Of a stretch of DNA of 64,000 nt, positions 26,490 to 33,462 are shown one piece after another. This DNA comes from Panacibacter ginsenosidivorans. Lineage in GTDB: Bacteria > Bacteroidota > Bacteroidia > Chitinophagales > Chitinophagaceae. The translations under genes were made by a program, and so were the position numbers. Every line of letters starts with the position of its first letter. The stretch's first letter is position 1. A model generated the notes under the pieces. It saw only the letters and a list, made by a program, of their open reading frames with translations, was not told the origin of the DNA and ran no database searches. The stretch covers positions 3,847,501 to 3,911,500 of the forward strand of contig NZ_CP042435.1 of NCBI RefSeq assembly GCF_007971225.1. The letters are read 5' to 3'.

Positions 26490-27500
26490 CTAAGGGAATT
26501 TTTTAAAAAAGGTATAGCGCAGTATCATTTCGAGCAGTAATAAAATAATGCCTGCTATTAAGAATGGGAGAAATTTATTAGTATAATGATCGTAGGTGGT
26601 CACCTGTATTTTTGATTTCTCCAGTTGATTAATGCTTGCATAAATTTTTTGCAATGCTTCATTGTCTGTGGCCTGGAAATACTGGCCGCCGGTTGTTTGC
26701 GCAATATCTTTCAGCAGGTCTTCATTGAACTCCAGTTTTCTTGTTTGTGTAACGTGTCCCAGAACAGGCGAATCGGTTTCTTCATTAATTTCTTTATCGC
26801 TGCCAATGCCAATAGTATAAACCTTTACATTGTATTGCTTTGCCATTTGCTTGGCAAGATCGGGTGGAACACTGCCACCAACATCTACGCCATCGGTTAA
26901 CAAAATAACCACTTTGCTTTTTGATTTGCTTTTGCGCAACCTGTCTACACTCGCAGCAAGTCCTGAACCTATTGCAGTTCCTTCTTCCTGCAGGTAACCG
27001 CTTTCTATATTGTTGATCTGCGCCAGCACCGCATTATGATCAGGCGTTATAGGACACAAAGTAAAACTCGCACTGCTGAAAATAACAATACCAATTCTGT
27101 CGCCCGGTCTTTGTTGTACAAACCGCTGTGCCACTGTTTTAGCCGCTTCCAGCCTGTTGGGCTGAAAATCTTTTGCCAGCATACTGCCACTGATATCAAA
27201 GCAAAGCACAATGTCTATACCCTCACCTTCTGTTAACTGCTCTGTATATTTTAACCGTGGCAATGCCATCGCAACTACAAGTGCCGCAACAGCAAGGCAT
27301 CTTAGCATAAAAGGTAAATGCAATGTTGCTGTTTTCAGATCTCTTGCACCCTGGATGAAATGAGTGGTGGTAACAAGCATAGAAGCCTGTCGCCTTCTGT
27401 TGCCGCGGATGTATTCAAAGATCATTACAGGCAGCAGGATCAACAAACCCAGCACCCATGGATAGGCAAATTCAATATGTTGCAGCCAATCAGTTATCAT
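26490..27500 (-). CDS. batA: BatA: VWA-domain membrane protein
   Basis: 336-residue bat-cluster membrane protein. Membrane segments lie at residues ~14-30, ~63-80 and at the C-terminus (FLPFLIAGIILLLLEMIL). Between them is a von Willebrand A domain with MIDAS motif DISGS (residues ~102-106), the Thr-containing EEGTAIGSGL loop and LLTDGVDVGG. It overlaps the end of the upstream BatD-like gene by 11 bases, so the two are translationally coupled. BatA is thought to pair with BatB in a membrane complex supporting growth under oxidative stress; that role comes from work in Bacteroides. Confidence 0.92.
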   Translation of the reverse strand: MITDWLQHIEFAYPWVLGLLILLPVMIFEYIRGNRRRQASMLVTTTHFIQGARDLKTATLHLPFMLRCLAVAALVVAMALPRLKYTEQLTEGEGIDIVLCFDISGSMLAKDFQPNRLEAAKTVAQRFVQQRPGDRIGIVIFSSASFTLCPITPDHNAVLAQINNIESGYLQEEGTAIGSGLAASVDRLRKSKSKSKVVILLTDGVDVGGSVPPDLAKQMAKQYNVKVYTIGIGSDKEINEETDSPVLGHVTQTRKLEFNEDLLKDIAQTTGGQYFQATDNEALQKIYASINQLEKSKIQVTTYDHYTNKFLPFLIAGIILLLLEMILRYTFFKKFP

Positions 27501-28464
27501 GCTGCTTTGTTTGTTTTATTTGTTGATCAATATGCTGTAAAGATGCAACAGCAGTTTGTATTGCTTCTTCATGTTGCGTTGCATCGGGGATATATTTTGC
27601 AAATTTTACCGCATCTGTTAAACGCATTAGTTGAAAAAATGCAGTTCTCTTTTTTTCATCCTGCAGGTACACGATCAGCGTAAGCATTAATTCATCGCTG
27701 GTGGTTTGGGATGCATTAACTGTAAGCTGTGTACTGAAATATTCCCTGCATATATTGTTGAGTTTTGTATAAAATAATTTCACCTGATTGCCGGCAATTA
27801 AATTTTGTTGCTGCAATTCTTTTATTTGTTGCAATGCATATTCAAGCGCTGTGCCTTTATAAACAGGTTTTGGCGGTGCAAGGTTCTTTTTTGCAAACAT
27901 TTTTCTTAAGAGCAATACTGCAATTACTAATACAATTACTGAGCCTGCAATAAGAATATACAATGTGTAATCTGGCTTGGCTTCCACATCAAGAATATCC
28001 TTTAATGCATGGTAATCCTGTAATCCGGAAACATCTACAGGTAATACATCTACTACAACAGAACCTGTTTTGAGTAATGTTTTTTTACCTGTAGCATTAT
28101 CCTGTAAAATGATTGGCGAAGGAGTGATCTGCCATCTGCCGGAATCAAAAGATGTTATAGTAATCTTTTGTAAGTAAGTTGTATAACCGTTTATTTCAAT
28201 AGTATCAATTGGTTCTTTCTTTACGATCTTAATATGATCTGTGGAATCAGACAAGATAAACCAGTTTTGCAGGACAGAAGTACGTGGATTAATATCTTCT
28301 GCTTTTAACTGCATTATGATCTGCTCACCCAGCAATATTTTATTACGATCGGCAGTCACGGATACTTTTTGAGCCATGCCTGCATAAAAAAGCAAAGCGC
28401 ATGTAAACAACATGCACAATTTTTTTCTGCTATTATTTCTATTCCCCTCTCCGGATATTTTCAC
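27490..28464 (-). CDS. BatD-like/DUF4381-type membrane protein of the bat operon
   Basis: 324-residue protein. It has an N-terminal signal (RKKLCMLFTCALLFYAGMAQ), a beta-rich periplasmic domain of ~140 residues (VSVTADRNKILLGEQIIMQL, BatD-like opening), one membrane helix at ~165-190 (YTLYILIAGSVIVLVIAVLL) and a helical cytoplasmic tail (ALEYALQQIKELQQQ, KLFYTKLNNICREYFSTQL) like that of DUF4381 proteins between DUF58 and BatA. The start is a GTG at 28464; I see no better ATG. It sits 22 bases after the DUF58 gene and overlaps batA. It probably positions the MoxR-type ATPase or VWA partners, by analogy with other clusters. Confidence 0.8.
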   Translation of the reverse strand: MKISGEGNRNNSRKKLCMLFTCALLFYAGMAQKVSVTADRNKILLGEQIIMQLKAEDINPRTSVLQNWFILSDSTDHIKIVKKEPIDTIEINGYTTYLQKITITSFDSGRWQITPSPIILQDNATGKKTLLKTGSVVVDVLPVDVSGLQDYHALKDILDVEAKPDYTLYILIAGSVIVLVIAVLLLRKMFAKKNLAPPKPVYKGTALEYALQQIKELQQQNLIAGNQVKLFYTKLNNICREYFSTQLTVNASQTTSDELMLTLIVYLQDEKKRTAFFQLMRLTDAVKFAKYIPDATQHEEAIQTAVASLQHIDQQIKQTKQHDN

Positions 28465-28486
28465 TGTAAGATATTCTATCGTTTAA

Positions 28487-29413
28487 TTATGCTCTTCTTT
28501 TAAAAAATTCCTGCAGCTTCTTTACGTAGTCTTCTCCTGTTGCCACCTGCATAAGATCTGCACCGGCATTACGGAAAGTAAGTTTTGCATCCTCCATAAT
28601 TTTCAGGAACTGGTTATGGTATCGTTGGCGAATATAGGCATCACCGGTATCAAGCCAAACAGTGTTACCTGTTTCAGCATCGTGTACCTGCAATAATCCA
28701 ACGTTGGGTAGTTTTTCATCTCTGGGGTCGTAGGCCTGCACGCCAATCACATCATGGCGTTTGGCTGCCACACGCAATGCATCATGATAACCTGCATCTG
28801 CAAAATCGCTGAGAATAAAAACTATGCTTTTGTGTTTGGTTGTCCTGTTAAGGAACTGCAATGCTTTTTGAATATCTGTTTGTGCCGAGTGAGGCTCATG
28901 ATTGAGTAATTCTCTTATCATGTACAACACATGATCTTTTCCTTTTCTTGCAGGAATATATTTTTCTACTTTATCACTAAAGAGAATAAGGCCTGCTTTA
29001 TCATTGTTGCTGATTGCGGAGAAGGCAAGCACAGCGCATATTTCTGTGATAAGATCACGTTTGGTTTGTTTGAAAGTGCCAAACAAACTGCTGGCGCTAA
29101 CATCTACCAAAAGGTGCACACTTAATTCCCTTTCTTCTTCAAATAATTTACTGTAGGTATGCCCCATGCGTGCAGAAACGTTCCATTCAATAAATCTTAT
29201 ATCATCTCCGGGCTGGTATTCCCGCACTTCTTTAAATGCCATACCACGGCCTTTAAATGCGGTGTGGTATTCCCCGGTAAATAAATGATTGGTTAACCGC
29301 TTACTTTTTATTTCCAGTTCCCTAACTCTTTTTAGTAATGAAGAAACTGCTTCACCAGGTGAAGTATTCTTTTCTTCAGTATCTGCTTTTTTATTTTTTT
29401 TGAACAACGCCAT
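28487..29413 (-). CDS. DUF58 domain protein, first gene of the bat operon
   Basis: 308-residue cytoplasmic protein of the DUF58 family, whose fold is VWA-like. The signature EYQPGDDIRFIEWNVSARMG (residues ~66-85) is intact and is followed by LLVDVSASSLFG, a degenerate MIDAS. DUF58 proteins usually follow a MoxR AAA+ ATPase gene; no moxR is present here within the ~500 bases upstream, so it must be elsewhere or absent. ATG at 29413. A TACTTTTG box at 29524-29531 implies a ~105-base 5' leader that contains a repeat A arm. Confidence 0.92.
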   Translation of the reverse strand: MALFKKNKKADTEEKNTSPGEAVSSLLKRVRELEIKSKRLTNHLFTGEYHTAFKGRGMAFKEVREYQPGDDIRFIEWNVSARMGHTYSKLFEEERELSVHLLVDVSASSLFGTFKQTKRDLITEICAVLAFSAISNNDKAGLILFSDKVEKYIPARKGKDHVLYMIRELLNHEPHSAQTDIQKALQFLNRTTKHKSIVFILSDFADAGYHDALRVAAKRHDVIGVQAYDPRDEKLPNVGLLQVHDAETGNTVWLDTGDAYIRQRYHNQFLKIMEDAKLTFRNAGADLMQVATGEDYVKKLQEFFKRRA

Positions 29414-29473
29414 ATAGCAGTATGATCATTTATTTATTTTATGAGCCCGGCTTCATTACTACTATAAAACTTA

Positions 29474-29490
29474 GTTGCGTCGCACTCTTC
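29474..29490 (+). repeat. A arm (3'-truncated) of the dispersed repeat family
   Basis: GTTGCGTCGCACTCTTc; the last bases of the arm are replaced by aacgtttagc. It has the standard upstream flank tgagcccggcttc (about 29441-29453). It lies in the predicted leader of the bat operon mRNA. Confidence 0.65.
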
Positions 29491-29523
29491 AACGTTTAGC
29501 GCCTTACTCATCAAAGGATACTG

Positions 29524-29531
29524 CAAAAGTA
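29524..29531 (-). promoter_or_regulatory. -7 promoter box TACTTTTG of the bat operon
   Basis: Exact TAnnTTTG on minus with a TTTG 15 bases upstream (about 29547-29550), a little closer than the usual spacing. It is 110 bases before the DUF58 start codon. Confidence 0.45.
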
Positions 29532-29692
29532 TATATTGAAACCGAACAAATTTTTTCACTTACCCGTATTGCAAAAATCGTGACACAATTTAGGCATTCG
29601 GTTACAGGAATGCATTGCTGCATAAAAATATGCCTGATAAATAGAAGATAGTTTTTATACAATATATAAAATTGCCTGAATTATGAAATACA

Positions 29693-29712
29693 GTACAAGA
29701 GTGCGACGCAAC
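29693..29712 (-). repeat. A arm (reverse form) of the dispersed repeat family
   Basis: Perfect reverse A arm followed by cgttgtataatagcagc and the flank gcctggttca. The 506-base gap 29414-29919 between divergent genes holds this arm, the A arm at 29474 and a promoter box; I see no gene in it. Confidence 0.75.
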
Positions 29713-29919
29713 CGTTGTATAATAGCAGCAATGCAGCCTGGTTCAGGATTAATTTTAAAATCATTTAACATTCGCGCTGTTTCAAACACAGCAAGGTTTA
29801 CAGCCATTTTATGAAATTGGCGGATGGGAAAGAGTTTCGGTTAACAAATAAGTGCAGGTAATTAAAATTAGTTTTACGCTTTTTTAAACACCTTATTTTG
29901 TTAACCTAAATATTTAAAG

Positions 29920-30681
29920 ATGTTATTGGCTACAGATATTGACGGAACATTCCTGGGAGGAGAGCTGCATCATCGCAGAAAATTATACAACCTGTTGAAA
30001 AATGATCCATCGTTACTGCTTGTATTTGTTACCGGCAGGGGGCTTGAGAATGTGGTAACACTTTTTAATGATGATCTTATCCCAAGGCCTAACTATATTA
30101 TTTGTGATGTAGGCGCTACCGTTGTCAATGGTAAAACATTGCAGCCAGTGCAACCATTACAGGAAACTATAAAAACATACTGGCCGGGCACTTTTAATAT
30201 TCTTCAGCATTTTAAAAATATTGAATGGTTGCAATACCAGCAGGTGCCACAGCAAAGAAGATGTTCATTCTTTTTAAAAGATGAAGCGTTTCTTGAAAAT
30301 GCTAAAACACTGGCGGCGCAACTCAATTGCGATGCAATTTATTCTGCCGGAAAATTTTTGGATATATTACCCAAAGGAGTAAATAAGGGAAGCACACTTA
30401 CCAGTCTTATCAACCATTTGCAAATACCTGCAGAAGATGTTTTGGTAGCAGGCGACACAATGAATGATCTTGATATGTATAAATGTGGCTTTAAAAGTGT
30501 TGCTGTTGGTGGCTCAGAAGAAGCATTGATAAAAGCTACTTATGATTTAGAAAAAGTATATCACGCTGAAGCCGCCGGTGCAGGCGGCATTTTTGAAGCA
30601 ATGCAATTTTTTGAAGAGTTCAGAGTGTCTGCAGAGCCCGCTTTATGTGTAGCATCATTTAAGCCTTTCCAGGAAAATTGA
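29920..30681 (+). CDS. HAD-superfamily phosphatase (sucrose-phosphate-phosphatase-like, IIB cap)
   Basis: 253-residue HAD hydrolase. Motif I DIDGTFLGG (residues ~6-14, nucleophile Asp and acid/base Asp), motif II FVTGRG, motif III Lys in PKGVNKGSTL, and motif IV GDTMNDLDMY are all present. The type IIB cap lies between motifs II and III (WLQYQQVPQQRR region). This arrangement is that of sucrose-6-phosphate or other sugar-phosphate phosphatases; the substrate is not proven. No signal peptide. A possible -7-like TTATTTTG sequence lies about 25 bases before the ATG. The gmk gene follows after ~70 bases. Confidence 0.85.
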   Translation: MLLATDIDGTFLGGELHHRRKLYNLLKNDPSLLLVFVTGRGLENVVTLFNDDLIPRPNYIICDVGATVVNGKTLQPVQPLQETIKTYWPGTFNILQHFKNIEWLQYQQVPQQRRCSFFLKDEAFLENAKTLAAQLNCDAIYSAGKFLDILPKGVNKGSTLTSLINHLQIPAEDVLVAGDTMNDLDMYKCGFKSVAVGGSEEALIKATYDLEKVYHAEAAGAGGIFEAMQFFEEFRVSAEPALCVASFKPFQEN

Positions 30682-30743
30682 TTAGAAAATGTAGTAGTGT
30701 TTTGGAAACAATTCCTTTATTTTTCTGCAACTGCTTTTGCATT

Positions 30744-30751
30744 TACTTTTG
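30744..30751 (+). promoter_or_regulatory. -7 promoter box TACTTTTG of gmk
   Basis: Exact TAnnTTTG only 3 bases before the gmk ATG at 30755. If used, the mRNA would be leaderless. It also argues against an upstream TTG start at 30737. Confidence 0.4.
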
Positions 30752-30754
30752 CGC

Positions 30755-31327
30755 ATGGCAACTAATAATCATAAGCTGATCATTATTACTGCACCATCAG
30801 GCGCAGGTAAAAGTTCCATTACGCAATACCTGCTTAAAAAGTATTCAAAGCTTACTTTTTCTGTTTCTGCTGCCACAAGAGAGCCAAGAGCTAATGAAGT
30901 GCATGGGCAACACTACTATTTTATGAGCGTAGAAGAGTTTCAGCAAAAGATAAAAGATGATGCTTTTATAGAATGGGAGATGGTGTATGAAGGACGGTAT
31001 TATGGAACCCTCAAAAGTGAAATATTAAGAATATGGGAAGCAGGCAAAACTCCTGTACTGGATATTGATGTACAAGGGGCCATTCATGTGCAGCAACAAT
31101 ACAAAGGAAAAGTACTTTCTATTTTTATAGAACCACCTTCTTTGGAAGAACTGGAAAGAAGATTGAGAACACGTGCCACAGAAACACCCGAAAGCATTGC
31201 TATAAGATTAGGAAAAGCCAGTTATGAAATTTCTTTCCGGAACCAGTTCAATAAAATTGTGGTGAATGATGTGCTTGAAAAAGCATGTGAAGAAACGGAA
31301 CAGGCAATCAATGAATTTTTAGATTGA
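30755..31327 (+). CDS. gmk: Guanylate kinase
   Basis: 190-residue cytoplasmic enzyme that phosphorylates GMP to GDP with ATP. P-loop APSGAGKSS is at residues ~13-21; the GMP-binding segment runs SAATREPRANEVHGQHYYFM and FIEWEMVYEGRYYGTLKSEI, and DIDVQGAIHVQQQ follows, all family hallmarks. Length is normal. ATG at 30755 was chosen because the residues before it (MHLLLR from a TTG) are not conserved and overlap a promoter box. An SDR gene follows after 30 bases, probably in the same transcript. Confidence 0.97.
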   Translation: MATNNHKLIIITAPSGAGKSSITQYLLKKYSKLTFSVSAATREPRANEVHGQHYYFMSVEEFQQKIKDDAFIEWEMVYEGRYYGTLKSEILRIWEAGKTPVLDIDVQGAIHVQQQYKGKVLSIFIEPPSLEELERRLRTRATETPESIAIRLGKASYEISFRNQFNKIVVNDVLEKACEETEQAINEFLD

Positions 31328-31357
31328 TCTTATTATAATATTTCCAAGCAATTTTCC

Positions 31358-32176
31358 ATGTCATTCAACAACAGAACAATTTTTATAACAGGTGCAAGTC
31401 GCGGTATTGGCAAAGCAATGGCATTGCGCTTTGCTGCCGAAGGAGCAAATATTGTTATAGCCGCAAAAAGCACAGAAGAAAATCCAAAACTTGGTGGCAC
31501 TATATTTAGCGCCGCAGAGGAAGTGAAAGTCACTGGCGGCAAAGCTTTGGCGGTGCAGGTTGATATTCGTAATGAAGAAAATATTATTGCTGCAGTTCAA
31601 AAAACAGTTGAAACATTTGGTGGTATTGATGTGCTTATCAACAACGCTTCTGCCATACAATTAACCAATACAGAACAAACAGAAGCAAAACGTTTTGACC
31701 TGATGCACAGCATTAATGTGCGTGGTACTTTTCTTGTTACCAAACATTGTATTCCGCTTTTAAAGAAAGGAACGAATGCGCATATACTTACACTTTCTCC
31801 GCCCATAAATATTGATGCAAAATGGCTGGGTCCGCATGTGGCTTATACCATGAGCAAATACAACATGAGCATGATGGCGCTTGCATGGGCTGCAGAATTA
31901 AAACAATACAATATTGCTTCAAACGCTTTGTGGCCGCGCACTACAATTGATACTGCTGCAGTGCGTAATTTACTCGGCGGAGAAATGTTGGCAAACATGA
32001 GCAGAACGCCGGCAATACTTGCAGATGCTGCTTATGCTATTCTCAGCAAAACAAATTTGCAGTACACCGGCAATACTTTTATTGATGAAGAAGTGCTGGC
32101 AAAAGAAGGTGTTACGGATCTTGATAAATATGCTGTAAAGCCCGGAGGAAAATTATACCAGGATCTTTTTATTTAA
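31358..32176 (+). CDS. Short-chain dehydrogenase, HSDL2-like
   Basis: 272-residue SDR oxidoreductase. The NAD(P)-binding motif TGASRGIGKAMA is at residues ~11-22, then NNAS, and a catalytic YTMSK (YxxxK). The residues around SPPINIDAKWLGPHVAYTMSKYNMSMM and the C-terminal VKPGGKLYQDLFI match the HSDL2-like branch, which lacks here the sterol-carrier domain of the mammalian protein. The substrate is unknown; an acyl or hydroxy lipid is plausible. Cytoplasmic. It follows gmk by 30 bases. Confidence 0.88.
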   Translation: MSFNNRTIFITGASRGIGKAMALRFAAEGANIVIAAKSTEENPKLGGTIFSAAEEVKVTGGKALAVQVDIRNEENIIAAVQKTVETFGGIDVLINNASAIQLTNTEQTEAKRFDLMHSINVRGTFLVTKHCIPLLKKGTNAHILTLSPPINIDAKWLGPHVAYTMSKYNMSMMALAWAAELKQYNIASNALWPRTTIDTAAVRNLLGGEMLANMSRTPAILADAAYAILSKTNLQYTGNTFIDEEVLAKEGVTDLDKYAVKPGGKLYQDLFI

Positions 32177-32214
32177 TTTTTTAGTTGACAAGCTTATTGC
32201 TGCTATTAAACTTC

Positions 32215-32234
32215 GTTGTGTCACTCACTTGTAC
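32215..32234 (-). repeat. B arm of the dispersed repeat family
   Basis: Perfect B consensus preceded by attaaacttc. Together with the reverse A arm at 33137 it has B...A order around ~900 bases that contain two small orphan genes. Confidence 0.75.
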
Positions 32235-32289
32235 GTTCTGTAATTTGTTGAACAAATGCACAACATTTACTTTTAACGTTTGGATTTCA

Positions 32290-32721
32290 CTATACAAGCA
32301 ACTTGCTAAATTTCTTTAGTTCAGCAATTTCTGTTGCAGTAAGCACTTCGTTGTTATCGAATTTAGATTTTAAGAAGAGTACTCTTTTATGTTGAGGATA
32401 TTTTGTAAGTATTGTTTTTATAAGATCGCCTGCAGATTCATCTTTTGTATATAATGGTTTTGTTTCAGGAATTTCAGATTTAAACCTGTCCGGCATCTTT
32501 ATGATCTTAGCTTCAAGTGTTGCAAGTTTACCGGTTGGTATTTCATTAATTTTGGATGCTTTATCATGTAATCCCTGTAATTGCTTTTTGCTTAAACTAC
32601 CACGTTCAAGATATTGCTGGAGCAGGCTTTTTAGAAAAACAGAATCAGGCCGGTATTCGATGGCAGATGTAAGTATTTCGCGAATAATATCCAGTTCAGG
32701 TTTTTGCGGGTACTTATGCAT
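32290..32721 (-). CDS. Hypothetical protein, helical
   Basis: 143-residue protein I do not recognise. It has no signal peptide or membrane segment. It is rich in Lys, Glu and Leu and looks wholly helical, with two weakly similar blocks (IIREILTSAIEYRPDSVFLKSL and DLIKTILTKYPQHKRVLFLKSK), possibly a duplicated helical hairpin of TPR-like size. Each block is followed by a similar second part (SLSKKQLQGLHDKASK, EVLTATEIAELKKFSK), which supports an internal duplication. It sits between the SDR gene and a small membrane protein gene, inside the B...A bracket 32215-33156. Confidence 0.65.
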   Translation of the reverse strand: MHKYPQKPELDIIREILTSAIEYRPDSVFLKSLLQQYLERGSLSKKQLQGLHDKASKINEIPTGKLATLEAKIIKMPDRFKSEIPETKPLYTKDESAGDLIKTILTKYPQHKRVLFLKSKFDNNEVLTATEIAELKKFSKLLV

Positions 32722-32778
32722 AACCCAAAGTACCGCAATTCCTTACAAACTAAGGTTATTCGTCTGTAAAAAAATAAT

Positions 32779-32976
32779 TCAGGCAATATTTCTTGACCTG
32801 GAAAAATCCAGGAAGATCATTGTTCTGCTGCGGCTTTTGGGTTTTCCTAAATGTTCCGTTTCGATGTTTTCTTTTACAGGATTGAAATTTTCATCAAGTG
32901 CGATTGCGCCTTTGATAGAAGAATAAATAACAATTCCCGAAATGACTAAAGATATGGTTAGCACGGCCAGTATCAT
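32779..32976 (-). CDS. Small single-span membrane protein, hypothetical
   Basis: 65-residue open frame. A hydrophobic N-terminal segment (MILAVLTISLVISGIVIYSS) is a plausible single membrane helix or uncleaved signal anchor; the rest is polar and basic. No homology recognised. ATG at 32976; a TATCTTTA sequence ~40 bases upstream could be a weak -7 box. The gene precedes the 32290-32721 gene on the same strand by 57 bases, so the two may form a small operon. Coding status is uncertain because of its size. Confidence 0.45.
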   Translation of the reverse strand: MILAVLTISLVISGIVIYSSIKGAIALDENFNPVKENIETEHLGKPKSRSRTMIFLDFSRSRNIA

Positions 32977-33136
32977 AATAACAAGTTTTTCAAAAAAAAT
33001 AATTAGACTGTAAAGATAGGAGGTTTTATTTAACTCCTACTAAATTAATAGGAATTAAATAAATATTTACATTTTGCATAAAAAGCCCCCTAATTGAATA
33101 TATGAGGCCGGTTTTTTGCCAAATAGCCTTGTTGTA

Positions 33137-33156
33137 GTACAAGTGTGCGACGCAAC
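33137..33156 (-). repeat. A arm (reverse form) of the dispersed repeat family
   Basis: GTACAAGTGTGCGACGCAAC followed by aaaagcc and the flank agcccggtac. It lies in the 486-base gap 32977-33462, which also holds DnaA-box-like sites and a promoter for the reductase gene; no further gene is seen there. Confidence 0.75.
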
Positions 33157-33277
33157 AAAAGCCAAATTTTGTACAGAAAGCCCGGTACATAAGTATTTCC
33201 TTCAAAATTTTATCAAAGTATATAGTAATAAATCTATTGCATCTCTTCCCTTTTTTATTAACTTACTAACCATTTTT

Positions 33278-33342
33278 TGTGGATAATTGCTGTAACGCAA
33301 CACAGGGTTGACCTATGGATTTTTCCACTTCTATTTTCCACA
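33278..33342. promoter_or_regulatory. Cluster of DnaA-box-like sites upstream of the ribonucleotide reductase gene
   Basis: TGTGGATAA at 33278-33286 is a perfect DnaA box (TTATCCACA on minus). TTTTCCACA at 33334-33342 has one mismatch and TTTTCCACT at 33321-33329 two. The neighbouring bases are A+T-rich. Such a cluster could bind DnaA to control the gene or, less likely, be part of a replication origin. Confidence 0.4.
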
Positions 33343-33362
33343 AAGTGTGCATATTTCAAAAC

Positions 33363-33392
33363 TTGTTTTTTCAAAGCAGAAAGATATTTTCG
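33363..33392 (+). promoter_or_regulatory. Promoter of the ribonucleotide reductase gene
   Basis: TTG at 33363-33365, 19 bases, then TATTTTCG at 33385-33392 (one mismatch from TAnnTTTG). The spacing fits the Bacteroidota vegetative promoter. It is 70 bases before the ATG and just after the DnaA-box-like cluster. Confidence 0.45.
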
Positions 33393-33462
33393 TTTCCTGC
33401 TTCGCGATTCTTAGTCAACGATCAGGTAAAATAAATTTCTAACTATATAATTTTTTGTAACC

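Noticed and set aside
33020-33462. Firm call of a replication origin
   Set aside because: DnaA-box-like sites are too few and no dnaA, dnaN or parAB gene is nearby; strand bias of genes gives no clear switch here.
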